Shown here: positions 51,590-61,114 of the stretch, piece by piece | Layout: each line of letters starts with the position of its first letter | Position numbering within the stretch: position 1 is the stretch's first letter | From: Mycobacterium sp. SMC-2 | GTDB taxonomy: Bacteria > Actinomycetota > Actinomycetes > Mycobacteriales > Mycobacteriaceae | Assembly: GCF_025263485.1 (NCBI RefSeq) | Contig: NZ_CP079863.1 | Span: forward strand, 5,084,001 to 5,148,000 | Direction of reading: 5' to 3' | Length of the DNA stretch: 64,000 nt | The notes under the pieces: model-generated | What the model saw: only the letters and a program-made list of their open reading frames with translations | What the model was told of the DNA's origin: nothing | The model's database searches: none | Made by a program: the position numbers and the translations under genes

Positions 51590-52225
51590 TCAGCGGCATA
51601 CATGCGACCGATTGATCTTGCTGCCCCAGTGCAGCACCCGTTGGTATGACGGTCCGGTGAACCAGGTCGGCTGGTGGCCCTTGATACCGGCGCTGACGTT
51701 CGACAGGTGCTGCCATAGCCGGTAGAAGCTCTCACCTTGGTAGAGAGGGAAATACACATCTCCGGCGTTGTCGGAGCTTTGGGTCAGCGCCTGGGCCCGC
51801 GGGGCGAGGAAGTCTTCCGACTGGTCGATGTTGGCGGTGACAACGTCGGCTTGCTGTTGCACACCGTCGGCGTCGTAGTGGCCGTTACTGCGGATGAGAC
51901 TGTCGTTGAGTCCTTCGATCTGGTGCTTCAAGTCGTCGTATTGAGCGGTGAACCACTGACACATTTCCCGCTCGGCGTTGATGTCCGCGTCGGTCACGTA
52001 TCGCCGCGTCTGGTCGAACGGGAAGGGGAACTTCGGCTGCCAATTGTTGGGAACCGCTGTCACGACCGGCAGCGGCCGCGGCTGGTCATAGTGGGTAACC
52101 GGGTCATAGTCGCCGGCCGGATCAGCGCCAGCGGGACCGCTAAGGACTACCGCGCCGCAGAACGCGACCGAGAGGACCGCGGCCGCGCGAGCGCGGCCAC
52201 GCCGGATCGTGTCATTGGCCAACAT
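51590..52225 (-). CDS. Secreted Mce-associated protein
   Basis: A 211-residue exported protein with signal peptide RARAAAVLSVAFCGAVVLSGPAGA and a soluble domain of mostly helical character (ADINAEREMCQWFTAQYDDLKHQIEGLNDSLI). One Cys in the mature part plus one at the C-terminus (SHVC). Starts 5 bp after the preceding Mas gene. No family name recognised; location is the evidence for a role with the transporter. Confidence 0.72.
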   Translation of the reverse strand: MLANDTIRRGRARAAAVLSVAFCGAVVLSGPAGADPAGDYDPVTHYDQPRPLPVVTAVPNNWQPKFPFPFDQTRRYVTDADINAEREMCQWFTAQYDDLKHQIEGLNDSLIRSNGHYDADGVQQQADVVTANIDQSEDFLAPRAQALTQSSDNAGDVYFPLYQGESFYRLWQHLSNVSAGIKGHQPTWFTGPSYQRVLHWGSKINRSHVCR

Positions 52226-52230
52226 GCTGA

Positions 52231-52866
52231 CTACTTCCCGAGAGCGGAGTCGATCCCGCCGACATCGGTGATCTGCCAGTTGTTTCGACTGTCGATCGTG
52301 ATGCTGTACGTTGCGGTGGACTGCAACCCGTCGGGTGCCTGCATTGTCTTGGTCAGGACGCTTACGAACGAATCGACCGTATAGATTCCGCCGGCGTTGG
52401 AGCGGACTTTGGCGGCCAAGGGCCGTGCCGTCGATTTCCATTGCAGCGGGGCGAGTACCTGCTCCATCGAGTCGGCGGCCTTCGTCAGTTTGGCCTTCAG
52501 GTCGGGCGAAGTGCCCTTGACCAACTTGACTTTCCATCCATTGAAGTCTTGGTAGTCCATCGCCGCGGCGTTGACCGCGTAGTCGGTGGCCGTCTCCTCG
52601 GCCCGGGCCCTATCGCCGGCCTCGCGCGCCTGTGCATCGAGCTTTCCCCGGGCGTCCAGGTAGAGCCACCCGAGGATCCCGGTGGCGGTGGCCAGCAGGC
52701 TTACCAGCACCGCGATGATCATCGTGCGCAAGGAGATTGATATCTGCCGGGGCTTCTTCGACGGCGTCTCTTTGGTCTCCGCCGTGGCCGCGCCCTTGGC
52801 TTCGGTGTCATCACCGGCCGGCGGCGCCGGTTCTACGACCGGGTTGGTCGTGTCGATTGCGGACAT
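52231..52866 (-). CDS. Mce-associated membrane protein (Mas)
   Basis: A 211-residue protein: disordered acidic N-terminus (about 1-45), a single transmembrane helix TMIIAVLVSLLATATGILGWLYL at about 48-70, then a coiled-coil-prone segment and a domain that ends LQSTATYSITIDSRNNWQITDVGG. This is the layout of the Mas/Mam proteins encoded after mceF in mycobacterial mce operons; known Mas proteins stabilise the transporter. 39 bp after mceF. Confidence 0.9.
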   Translation of the reverse strand: MSAIDTTNPVVEPAPPAGDDTEAKGAATAETKETPSKKPRQISISLRTMIIAVLVSLLATATGILGWLYLDARGKLDAQAREAGDRARAEETATDYAVNAAAMDYQDFNGWKVKLVKGTSPDLKAKLTKAADSMEQVLAPLQWKSTARPLAAKVRSNAGGIYTVDSFVSVLTKTMQAPDGLQSTATYSITIDSRNNWQITDVGGIDSALGK

Positions 52867-52905
52867 AGGATTTCCTCTTTCGGGTTGTCGGGAGCGGATC
52901 CCGGT

Positions 52906-53862
52906 CTAGTGGTCGGGGATGGTGACATGGAGTGTGATCGCACCCTCTTCTGGTATGTCCGATAACGCGTTGGTAAGGATCTGGGCGGTGTCGAAATTCA
53001 TCAGCGCGCCGCCGATTCCCTTGAATTGAGGCAGCAGGGCCTGCGTCAGAACCCTGATATCGGGGCCCCTGGTGTCCAAGAAGTTTTGGATACGATCGAG
53101 GAATTTTTGGAACAACAACATGTTTTTGGGGTTGTTCCACGCAGTGGTTTTCATCATGCCGATCCACACCCGGGCTATGTTGTCTCCCGAAGCGCGCACC
53201 GGCGGGCCCAACTCCGCGAGCGTGGGTCCGACCCAGCCGGCGTTGCGTAGCAGTGTCTGGAAATTCGCGAGCACCTCCTGTCCCTGCCCGTGCATGCCGA
53301 CGATCATGTTTCGGGTGAGCTCGCTGGCCCTGGACAGGTTGGGCAGCACGTGACCGGGATCCGGCAGTGCGGCGTCAGCCTCGCCGAGGATCTGCTTGAG
53401 CTGGACGGGATCCATTTGGTTGAGGACTCGGACCACGCTGGTGGCCAGCTGCGAGATCGACGGAGGCACGATTATCGACTCAGTCGCGATGCGCTGCCCG
53501 TCCTTCAGCATCGGGCCGTGGGCCGTCCGCGGGATGAAACCGACGAAAGCCTCGCCGAGTGCCGACAAATTGTCGAGCCGCACGTCACTGTCGATGGGAA
53601 TCCGTTGATCGGCATCGATATAGAAGTCGATGGTGGCATCGCTCACCGACGATGACACCCCGGTCACCTTGCCGACGGCCGCACCGCGCAGCAGCACGCT
53701 CGACCCGACCACCAGGCCTTTGACGTCCGGAACCGCCATCGACAGATTGATGCGGTGAGCGGGCGGCCCCATCCGTAGACCGAACGAACCGATGTAGGCG
53801 GCGGCGATCGCGATGATCACTGCGAACGCCGCGAAGGACAGGATGTTCTTGGCAGTTCTCAT
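52906..53862 (-). CDS. mceF: Mce-family protein MceF
   Basis: A 318-residue lipid-transfer subunit: N-terminal membrane anchor TAKNILSFAAFAVIIAIAAAYIGSFG, MCE (MlaD) beta-barrel domain about 35-115 (VPDVKGLVVGSSVLLRGAAVGKVTG), and a helical region that builds the periplasmic tunnel. Shorter than usual MceF (about 430-560) and lacking the long Pro-rich tail, so it is a compact variant. Overlaps mceE by 4 bp. Confidence 0.92.
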   Translation of the reverse strand: MRTAKNILSFAAFAVIIAIAAAYIGSFGLRMGPPAHRINLSMAVPDVKGLVVGSSVLLRGAAVGKVTGVSSSVSDATIDFYIDADQRIPIDSDVRLDNLSALGEAFVGFIPRTAHGPMLKDGQRIATESIIVPPSISQLATSVVRVLNQMDPVQLKQILGEADAALPDPGHVLPNLSRASELTRNMIVGMHGQGQEVLANFQTLLRNAGWVGPTLAELGPPVRASGDNIARVWIGMMKTTAWNNPKNMLLFQKFLDRIQNFLDTRGPDIRVLTQALLPQFKGIGGALMNFDTAQILTNALSDIPEEGAITLHVTIPDH

Positions 53863-54857
53863 GGCGTTGCCCCGAGTATTCGCAACACATCTCGGGTGTT
53901 TCCGATCATTTCGCGGCCGTCCGGACCGACGATCGAGGTGATGTTGATCGCCGGATTCTTGTCGACGGGAAGGAAGTCGTCGGTGAACAGCTTGCGCCAT
54001 TTGGGCGCTTCGCCTTCGAAGTCCCACTTACTTTGCTGGATCGCACCGACCGCGCTGCCTAGCGAATTGAGCAGCGGCACCAGCCAGAAGCCACCGCTGT
54101 AGATGCTGCCGATCGAGGGCAGGACCGTGCCGATATAGCCGGCGACCTGCGTCGCACGGTCGAAACCCAGCATGCCGGCCGGCGAGAACCAATATTGGTA
54201 CACGGGAAGGCTGCGATTCATCACATCGGCGGTCCCCGCCACACCGTCCAGCCACTTGTCGACGGTGTCGATGTTGTTGGACAGGTCCGAAAGGTCGGTT
54301 GCGACGCGACTCACCAGGGTGTGCCACTCTCCGGCTTTTGACGGGGTCACGTTGTTGATGCCGATGATGGTGTTCTGGGCCCGCTGAATGGATCCGCTGC
54401 CGACGAAGTTCGCCAGATTGGCGATGGTGTCCTCGAGCTGGGCCGGAGATGTTGTTTGCGCCAACGGTATTCTCTTGGCGATGCCCATGGTGGGGGCCGG
54501 AGCATCACCCGAGCGTGGGCGTTCGAGCGCGACGTACGTGTCGCCCAGCACCGTCGATTGTTGTAGCGTCGCGCGGGCGTTCGACGGCACGCTCACCCCG
54601 GCGTCGATCCGCGACGTAACGTCGACATGGTCGCTCTTCAGCTCGACACGCGTGACGACACCGACGGTGGTGCCGTCCTCCACCACTTTCGCCCGCTCGG
54701 GCAAATTCAGGACGTTCGCGAATTCTATGACGAGGTCGTAGCCGTCGCCGTGGCTGCCGCCCGGTTGCGGTAGCGAATTGACCGTGATCGCGGCGCACGA
54801 CGAGACCAGCGTGGCTGCGACCGCGGCGACGGCCAGGGGCCATATCCTGCGACTCAT
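53859..54857 (-). CDS. mceE: Mce-family lipoprotein MceE (LprK type)
   Basis: A 332-residue lipoprotein subunit: signal SRRIWPLAVAAVAATLVSSC with lipobox VSSC (Cys about residue 21), MCE domain near 40-120 (ANVLNLPERAKVVEDGTTVGVVTRVELK), then helices. In every mycobacterial mce operon the fifth protein is the lipidated one. Start ATG 54857 overlaps mceD by 4 bp. Shorter than typical LprK. Confidence 0.92.
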   Translation of the reverse strand: MSRRIWPLAVAAVAATLVSSCAAITVNSLPQPGGSHGDGYDLVIEFANVLNLPERAKVVEDGTTVGVVTRVELKSDHVDVTSRIDAGVSVPSNARATLQQSTVLGDTYVALERPRSGDAPAPTMGIAKRIPLAQTTSPAQLEDTIANLANFVGSGSIQRAQNTIIGINNVTPSKAGEWHTLVSRVATDLSDLSNNIDTVDKWLDGVAGTADVMNRSLPVYQYWFSPAGMLGFDRATQVAGYIGTVLPSIGSIYSGGFWLVPLLNSLGSAVGAIQQSKWDFEGEAPKWRKLFTDDFLPVDKNPAINITSIVGPDGREMIGNTRDVLRILGATP

Positions 54858-55975
54858 GGGTGGCTCGCTTGCTGGAGCACATACTGGAGCAGCGCGACGT
54901 CGACGGCGTACGGTTGACCGTTGACGTCGGCGCAACTGCCCGGCATCTTCGCGTTCATCGCGCCGCACAGCGCCAGCCCGTCGTGTGTGCGAACCCGGAA
55001 CAACGGGGGCCGGTAGGCGATGTTGAAGGTGCCGAACTGCTTTGCATTGAAATGGTTGGCCGCCGTATTGATCCACCCCGGAACGGCGTCGAACAGACTG
55101 GCGAGAGCGTTCGCGTGTGGGCTCAGTTTTCTGACTAGGAGGCTCACCGTGTCCAGCGTCAGCTGCGTCTCGTCGCCCAGCCTGGTTTCCAGAACGCCCA
55201 CCGACTCGAGCAGCGGGCCGAGGGTTCCTATTCCGACCGGGCCGGCGAGTCGCGCAGTCCCGTCGAGCGCCGTCGCGAGGTCGCCGGTGGTGGTCCGCGC
55301 ATCGAGCAGGATTTCCTTCATCGGCCCCCTCATCTCGTTCAGCGCCGTGGTGAGCTGAGCGACGTTCCGGACGATCGAGCCGATATCGCTGATCGCTTGG
55401 TCGGGGCTGTCGAGCAGTGCGGACGACACCGTCAACAGGTGGTTCGCTGCCGCACCGTTGTTGTGCGCCAACCGCTGCAGCCCGCGGACGGTGTCGGCGA
55501 CATTCGTTGACCCGTCGGAGTTGATGTCGTTGAGAAATTTGTCAGCCGATCCGATGACTTCGGACAGCGTCTTCGGCGAAAGAGACCGATCCGGGGAGAT
55601 ACAGGTCGCCGACTCCAGCTTTGGGCCGCCCGCGTAGTTGCCCACCAGTTCCAGCGAACGATCGGACAGGATCGACGGCGATCGGATGATCGCTTTGACA
55701 TCGTCGGGAAGCGGCCGCTGCTCGGTGATCGTGAAGTCAACTCGAACGTGGGTGGGCCCAGGCTTGATGGATGTGACTTTCCCTATGGGGTAACCCATCT
55801 GGGTGACCGGGTTGCCGACATACAGACCGATCGTGTCCGGCATCAATGCGCAGAAGGCGGCGTCATGCCGGTCTCCGAATCCGCACGAGGTATTCGCACC
55901 CATGATTGCGGCGGCCATGAGGGCCGCGGCTCCGGTGCGGAGCACTCGGCGAAACATGCTCGCGGTCACGGTCAT
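54854..55975 (-). CDS. mceD: Mce-family protein MceD
   Basis: A 373-residue Mce protein: N-terminal hydrophobic segment FRRVLRTGAAALMAAAIMGAN, MCE domain about 40-120 (LYVGNPVTQMGYPIGKVTSIKPG), a helical section to about 290 and C-terminal cysteines (ALCGAM, SCADVN). NTSC after the hydrophobic segment is a weak lipobox-like site. Start ATG 55975 overlaps the mceC stop by one base. Confidence 0.92.
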   Translation of the reverse strand: MTVTASMFRRVLRTGAAALMAAAIMGANTSCGFGDRHDAAFCALMPDTIGLYVGNPVTQMGYPIGKVTSIKPGPTHVRVDFTITEQRPLPDDVKAIIRSPSILSDRSLELVGNYAGGPKLESATCISPDRSLSPKTLSEVIGSADKFLNDINSDGSTNVADTVRGLQRLAHNNGAAANHLLTVSSALLDSPDQAISDIGSIVRNVAQLTTALNEMRGPMKEILLDARTTTGDLATALDGTARLAGPVGIGTLGPLLESVGVLETRLGDETQLTLDTVSLLVRKLSPHANALASLFDAVPGWINTAANHFNAKQFGTFNIAYRPPLFRVRTHDGLALCGAMNAKMPGSCADVNGQPYAVDVALLQYVLQQASHP

Positions 55976-56937
55976 CAGCAGGGACTTCCCGGCATCGGGA
56001 TGCACAGGTCGGTGGCGAGCAGCTCTGGGCGCGCGTTTTGGGCGTCCAGGACACGCTCGATCTTGTCCCTGATACGCCGCAATCGGGGCACGATCCTGCT
56101 GTTGTTATCCGCCCACCTCCTGACGCGGTCCTGCCACTCGCGGACCTTCTGGATGAACTCCTCGCGATGGTTCACCCAGAACTTGGCGTAGGGGACGAGA
56201 AATGCGTCAGCGATGTCACCCATCCCCTTCAGCGCACCGCCAAATCCCTTGCCGTACAAGACGAGTGTCTGCTCCAGAACCGAGATCTTGGAGACAAGCT
56301 CCTTGAGCTTGTCTCGATAGTTACTCAACGATTCGATGTACTCGTCCGATAGATTCAGAATCTGGGAGATCTGGCCGCGCTGTTTGTCTATGGTGGCGGT
56401 CAGCGCGTTCCCGGCATTGATGACCGCGGTCAGGGCGTCCACGTTCGTCCCGGTGAGGCCTGCCTGCATTTCGTCCAGCGATTCCCGAATCGGCTTTGGG
56501 TTGACATGGTCGGTGACCTTCGTCGCGTCGGCGAGGGTGCGCATCAGGTTGTACGGCATCGTCACCCGTTCCAGCGGAATAGGCTTCTGCCCCAAGGGTT
56601 TGTCGCCGAGTGACACCAGATTGACGTAATAGCCGCCGACGACTGTGAGCATGCGAACCTGAACTTGCGACTGGTCGCCGACGAAGGCGTCCTGATCCAG
56701 GCTCGCACGGACCTTCACCCGACTCGGCTCGATCGACAGGTCCTTGACCTTGCCGACGGTTATTCCCGCGATCCGAACGTCGTCGCCCCGGCGGACCGAT
56801 GACGCGTCATCGGTGTAGAAGACGACCGTTTTCTGCCCGGGGGGGCTGATATAGACGGCGGCCGCGGTGATCGCGAGGACCGTCAGGATGGCCAGCGCAC
56901 CCACACCCCACAACTTCGGGCTCCTGAGGAGTTTCAC
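55975..56937 (-). CDS. mceC: Mce-family protein MceC
   Basis: A 320-residue Mce protein: membrane anchor LWGVGALAILTVLAITAAAVYIS, MCE domain about 40-120 (ASSVRRGDDVRIAGITVGKVKDLSIEP), then a long helical region with coiled-coil character (about 185-290) and C-terminal cysteines (DLCIPMPGSPC). GTG 56937 overlaps mceB by 4 bp. Third of six subunits that together form the hydrophobic tunnel. Confidence 0.93.
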   Translation of the reverse strand: MKLLRSPKLWGVGALAILTVLAITAAAVYISPPGQKTVVFYTDDASSVRRGDDVRIAGITVGKVKDLSIEPSRVKVRASLDQDAFVGDQSQVQVRMLTVVGGYYVNLVSLGDKPLGQKPIPLERVTMPYNLMRTLADATKVTDHVNPKPIRESLDEMQAGLTGTNVDALTAVINAGNALTATIDKQRGQISQILNLSDEYIESLSNYRDKLKELVSKISVLEQTLVLYGKGFGGALKGMGDIADAFLVPYAKFWVNHREEFIQKVREWQDRVRRWADNNSRIVPRLRRIRDKIERVLDAQNARPELLATDLCIPMPGSPC

Positions 56938-57938
56938 TGGTTGCACAGGATCACCCGTTGCCCGTTGAGCAGCACGTCCATCGTCTGCGGCAGTTGCGCG
57001 CGGCCCCTTGAACACGGCAGCGGGGTGCCCGGCTGCCCCGGTGGCTCGACGTTGTCCCACATGACCGGTACGCGCTTGAAAGCGTCGGTGTAATCGTCGA
57101 ACACGGTGATCGCGCGGTCGAGCCCGTCGTCGATGTCCGCAACTCCCGGTTTGAAGCCGGCGTTTTCGAGGAGCCGCACCGCAGCCGAGGTGAACACCGG
57201 CCCGTACAGCTCGGACTTGCGGAACTCATCCAGCACGGAAAGCGCGGCATCCACGGGCCGGTTCAGCCAGTCCAGCACCTGGACGAAATCCTTTGAATGC
57301 CCACCGAATGTGTCGGCAATCGCGCTGAGGTTGCGCATCAACGTCGCAACGACCTGCTGCCGGTCGGACACGAACTCGGTCAGCTTCCGGATGCCATCCA
57401 ACATCTGCCCGAGGCCACCGCCGTCGCCCTGCAGGAAGGATGCGGCGTTCGCCGTGAACGTGTTGATGTCGTCGGGGCTCAGCGTCGCAAGGACCGGCTG
57501 CAGCCCGTTGAACAGGGCGGTGATGTCGAACGACGGCTGCGTCATGCTCAGCGGTATGTCACTCACGGTTGTGGCCGAAGGCTGCTCCGACGGGTTGGCC
57601 ACGTCGATGTATCGCAATCCGGTGAGCGCCTGGTATTTGATCGCCAGTCGGGTCGCCGGCACCACCGCGTAGCGTCTGTCGAGGTTGAGGTCGACCTCGG
57701 CTATGCTCTGGCCCGCTTTGCGCTCGAGCCGCATCGCCTTGACCTTTCCCACCCGCACCCCTCTTACACGCACGTCGGCATCGATGTGCAGCCCCGATAC
57801 GTCGGCGAATTCAGCGGTATACGAACGTGTTTGGCCGGAGACCGGCTGGCGCAGCACGTTCATGATCAGGATGAACACCACCGCGGCAAGCACGCTGCTC
57901 AACACGAATCGCCACAGGGCGGCCCTCGGTTTGATCAT
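56934..57938 (-). CDS. mceB: Mce-family protein MceB
   Basis: A 334-residue Mce protein: anchor LWRFVLSSVLAAVVFILIMNVL, MCE domain about 38-118 (SGLHIDADVRVRGVRVGKVKAMRLERKAG), then helices including the SFDITALFNGLQPVLATLSPDD block typical of MceB. C-terminal Cys pair (PLPCSRG, VILCNQ). ATG 57938; 4-bp overlap with mceA. Confidence 0.94.
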   Translation of the reverse strand: MIKPRAALWRFVLSSVLAAVVFILIMNVLRQPVSGQTRSYTAEFADVSGLHIDADVRVRGVRVGKVKAMRLERKAGQSIAEVDLNLDRRYAVVPATRLAIKYQALTGLRYIDVANPSEQPSATTVSDIPLSMTQPSFDITALFNGLQPVLATLSPDDINTFTANAASFLQGDGGGLGQMLDGIRKLTEFVSDRQQVVATLMRNLSAIADTFGGHSKDFVQVLDWLNRPVDAALSVLDEFRKSELYGPVFTSAAVRLLENAGFKPGVADIDDGLDRAITVFDDYTDAFKRVPVMWDNVEPPGQPGTPLPCSRGRAQLPQTMDVLLNGQRVILCNQ

Positions 57939-59011
57939 GGCCCCCCCATCGCGGCAACCGGACCCTGCACACCGGGAATCTGATCGAGCACGATGTGTAC
58001 TTGCAGCGCGCGCTGTTCGGGTGATCCGCCGTAGAGCTTCTCGAAACGGGTTCGCAGTTGCACTAACGTGTCCGCGATACCCGCGGGCGTTATCAGGCCC
58101 GGCACCGTATCGGTAAGTGTCTGAACCAGGTTGACCGCGGGAAGCAGGTCGCGGGTATGCGATGACAGCAGCTTTCCGAGCGCGCCAAAAAACGAGTTGG
58201 CCATCACATCCAGCGTCACCACGACTCGCTGTTTCCAGTACTGTGCGGTCACCGGCTCGCCAGGGACGGTAACCATGTCCTGTCCGGGCAGGGCGTCCTT
58301 TCCGGACACGTTGGACGTCACGAACCCGGAACCCTGGTTGAAGCCGTAACCGGCAGCGGTTGCGGCCGCGACGAACGACGGAAATGCCACGCTGATCCCC
58401 GCCGTGTTCCTGAGCAGCTGCTCGGTGCTCACGGTCTGGACCTTGGCAACCGAATTCGCCACGGTCATCATCGATTCGATCAACGGGTTCAGCCCATCGG
58501 TATACCTGGTAGCCCTGTTGACGACGTCGACCAATTGGGGCGTCACCACGCCACCCGTGATCTCCCCCAGACGGGACAACAGTGCCTGCAGAGTGAAATT
58601 GCCTTTCGGCACCGTGCTGATCCGCGTGCCGTTGCGCAGCGGTTGGCCCCCGGCGCCGGGAACCAGATTGATACCGGTCACGCCGAAGTAATTGGCCGGA
58701 CGGAAGTCGACACCCAGCGCGTCGGTCAGTTGCGCGGTGGGGGTCGACTCCAAATCGGCGTGAAGGCGCACATCACCGCCGGACAGGCTCGATACCGCCG
58801 TGACCTTCCCTATGGTGACGCCGTGCATCATCAGCGGGGTGCCCGCGGCCACCCCCTGGCCGACGTACGGCATGTCCATCACCACGGAGATACGATTCGC
58901 GGGGCGTTCGCCGAACGGGCCGGCGATGATGATCAACCACACCACGGCCAGACACGAAATGACCGCGAGGCCGATGATGCTCAGCCGTCGCGCCTCGGCT
59001 TCCGCCGACAT
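57935..59011 (-). CDS. mceA: Mce-family protein MceA
   Basis: A 358-residue Mce protein: anchor LSIIGLAVISCLAVVWLIIIAG, MCE domain about 40-120 (MPYVGQGVAAGTPLMMHGVTIGKVTAV), then the helical region. ATG 59011 is chosen; the frame is open further up but reads out of phase with the yrbEB end. First Mce subunit of the set, 20 bp after yrbEB. Shorter than Mce1A (about 450), with no long C-terminal tail. Confidence 0.93.
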   Translation of the reverse strand: MSAEAEARRLSIIGLAVISCLAVVWLIIIAGPFGERPANRISVVMDMPYVGQGVAAGTPLMMHGVTIGKVTAVSSLSGGDVRLHADLESTPTAQLTDALGVDFRPANYFGVTGINLVPGAGGQPLRNGTRISTVPKGNFTLQALLSRLGEITGGVVTPQLVDVVNRATRYTDGLNPLIESMMTVANSVAKVQTVSTEQLLRNTAGISVAFPSFVAAATAAGYGFNQGSGFVTSNVSGKDALPGQDMVTVPGEPVTAQYWKQRVVVTLDVMANSFFGALGKLLSSHTRDLLPAVNLVQTLTDTVPGLITPAGIADTLVQLRTRFEKLYGGSPEQRALQVHIVLDQIPGVQGPVAAMGGP

Positions 59012-59031
59012 CCGCAATAACAAGGCTGCCC

Positions 59032-59904
59032 CTACCCCTTGAACACGAACTGTGGACGAAGGCCCCACAGCATGATGGTGGTGGCGAGATCCAGGACCAT
59101 GATCATGACGAGGCTGGCACGAATGGCCCGACCGGAGGCCTCGCCAACGCCGACCGGTCCTCCGGACGCGAAAAAGCCGTAGTAGCAATGGATCAATGTC
59201 ACCGCCGCGCAGTAGACGGTCGCTTTCAGCAGTGAGGCCGCAATGTCGGCCGGGGTGAGAAACTCGACGAAGTAGTGATTGTAGGTGCCGCCCGGCTGGT
59301 TGTAGAGGACGCGGATCACCATGTCCGACGTCACGAAGCTCACCACCAGGGTCAGCAGGAAGCCGGGTATGACACACATCAATGCGCCGACCACGCGCGT
59401 ACCGACCACGAACGGGATCGCCCTGAGCCCCATGGCTTCCGTGGCATCGATTTCGTCGGCAATGCGCATGGAGCCGATTTCGGCAGTCATTCGGCAGCCG
59501 GCCTGGGAGGCGAAGGCTACCCCGGCGACCAGCGGTGCCATCTCCCGCACATTTCCCCACCCGCCGATGATGCCGGCCAATGCCCCGAGACCGATGAGGT
59601 TCAATGTCGCGAAGGCCTCGATGGCGACGATGGCTCCGACCGTGACGCCCAGGACCGCCAGCACGCTGATAACGCCGCCGTCGACGATTATCGAGGCCCG
59701 GCCCCAGGCCAGATTGTTCATCACTTGCAGCGTTTCGCGCCGGTAGCGGCGCACGGTGATCGGTAGCAGCCATACCGTTTGAGCGATGAAGGTCGCCCAC
59801 TGGCCGGCCGAGCGGAACGGCTCGCGCAGGTGCTTGGTTGGCACCAGGCGCAAATTGACCAGCAATTGCGTTGCAGCGGAAGAGTGTTGGGTTGGGGCCG
59901 CCAC
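59032..59904 (-). CDS. yrbEB: ABC-transporter permease YrbEB (MlaE type)
   Basis: A 290-residue polytopic MlaE-type permease with about five transmembrane helices and the conserved signature GVAFASQAGCRMTAEIGSMRIADEIDATEAMG. GTG 59904 overlaps the yrbEA stop by one base. YrbEA and YrbEB pair as the membrane domains that the shared ATPase MceG drives; mceG is not in this window and is normally encoded elsewhere. Confidence 0.95.
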   Translation of the reverse strand: MAAPTQHSSAATQLLVNLRLVPTKHLREPFRSAGQWATFIAQTVWLLPITVRRYRRETLQVMNNLAWGRASIIVDGGVISVLAVLGVTVGAIVAIEAFATLNLIGLGALAGIIGGWGNVREMAPLVAGVAFASQAGCRMTAEIGSMRIADEIDATEAMGLRAIPFVVGTRVVGALMCVIPGFLLTLVVSFVTSDMVIRVLYNQPGGTYNHYFVEFLTPADIAASLLKATVYCAAVTLIHCYYGFFASGGPVGVGEASGRAIRASLVMIMVLDLATTIMLWGLRPQFVFKG

Positions 59905-60836
59905 TACGCCACCGCCATGGGGAAAAACATCGTTTGCAATTGAGTGATCGCAAGGTTGACGACGACGATGAAGATGACGTTGAGCACCACCGACGCGTTC
60001 ACGGCGTCCGCGACGCCACGTGGACCGCCCTTGGCCTCCATGCCCCGTTGCGACGAAATCACCGCGACGATCGCGGCGAAAACGAATCCCTTGCCGAGGG
60101 TGAACCAGAGATCGACCATCTTCGCGAACGATCCGAATGACAGCCAAAAGCTTCCGGGCGTGACGCCGTTGACCACCGTCGCGATGACGAAAGCCGCCCC
60201 AACCCCCATCGCAATCACGATGACGACCAGGATCGGGGTAATGAGGAGGAGCGCCAGAAAACGCGGTACGACCAGTCGCCGGACCGGGTCGATTCCCAAT
60301 GTTCGCAGGGCATCGAGTTCCTCACGAATTGCCCTGGCTCCGAAGTCGGATGCGATCGCCGAGGCCGCGGCGCCGCCCATCAACAGGCCCGCCGTGACCG
60401 GTGCTCCCTGCCGAAGGACAGCCACGCCGGTCGCCGACCCGACGAGCGAGTTGGCGCCCACTTCGTTGACGAGGCCGGAAAGCTGCACGGCCACCATCGC
60501 GCCGAAGGGTATCGCCATGAGCACCGCCGGTAGCGCCGTCACCTTCAGCAATATCCAGGCCTGGACGATGAGTTCGCCGGCTGGCAGCCGCAACGAGAGC
60601 GTGTCGGTCACGGCGTATCGCACGACCGAGCCCGCGAGCATCACACCGCGTCCGGTTGTCTCCGCGCTGCGGACCGGAATGGCCAACAGGCGCGAGACCG
60701 TCTTGACGAGTCCTCGGGCCGTCGCCGAGGCGCCGGTGGGACCATCATGTCCAGTGTGACCGGCCGTGGCGCTGCCACGCTGATCCGGTGGCGTCTCCGC
60801 ACCGGCAGGCTCGCGCAGAGCCCGCACCGTCGTCAT
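59904..60836 (-). CDS. yrbEA: ABC-transporter permease YrbEA (MlaE type)
   Basis: A 310-residue MlaE-type permease with an extended, disordered N-terminus (about 1-45) and helices from about 85. Signature GAAASAIASDFGARAIREELDALRTLGIDP with the EE-coupling loop contacts MceG. ATG 60836, 70 bp after the ferredoxin, with no terminator between, so probably one transcript. Confidence 0.94.
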   Translation of the reverse strand: MTTVRALREPAGAETPPDQRGSATAGHTGHDGPTGASATARGLVKTVSRLLAIPVRSAETTGRGVMLAGSVVRYAVTDTLSLRLPAGELIVQAWILLKVTALPAVLMAIPFGAMVAVQLSGLVNEVGANSLVGSATGVAVLRQGAPVTAGLLMGGAAASAIASDFGARAIREELDALRTLGIDPVRRLVVPRFLALLLITPILVVIVIAMGVGAAFVIATVVNGVTPGSFWLSFGSFAKMVDLWFTLGKGFVFAAIVAVISSQRGMEAKGGPRGVADAVNASVVLNVIFIVVVNLAITQLQTMFFPMAVA

Positions 60837-60906
60837 CGCGGTTCACCCGCCCGCGGGGCAGTATGGAGCGCCATTGCCAGATCCCTCGTCAAGTTTCGCT
60901 TGCGGC

Positions 60907-61101
60907 CTAGCCGGTCAGTTTGATGGCCATGGTCGGACACCGCTTGGCCGCGAGTATGACGTTGGACTGGTCAGATTCGTCGGGGGTGTCATCGACGACC
61001 CGCACCTGCTCGTCGTCCTCGCCGAGCTCAAATACCTTGGGAACCAGGCCCACGCAGATCGCGTGGCCTTCACAGCGGCGGTAGTCGACCTCCACCCTCA
61101 T
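60907..61101 (-). CDS. Mycobacterial-type small ferredoxin (CxxHxxC)
   Basis: A 64-residue ferredoxin. Cluster ligands are C10, C16 and a C-terminal C in RCPTMA; the second position is His in RRCEGHAICVG, giving CxxHxxC(Xn)CP. This is one of the actinobacterial P450-partner ferredoxins that bind a [3Fe-4S] or unusual [4Fe-4S] cluster. It lies 13 bp after the P450 gene, so it is the likely electron donor. ATG 61101 has GGAG upstream. Confidence 0.93.
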   Translation of the reverse strand: MRVEVDYRRCEGHAICVGLVPKVFELGEDDEQVRVVDDTPDESDQSNVILAAKRCPTMAIKLTG

Positions 61102-61114
61102 CGCCGACACTCCT

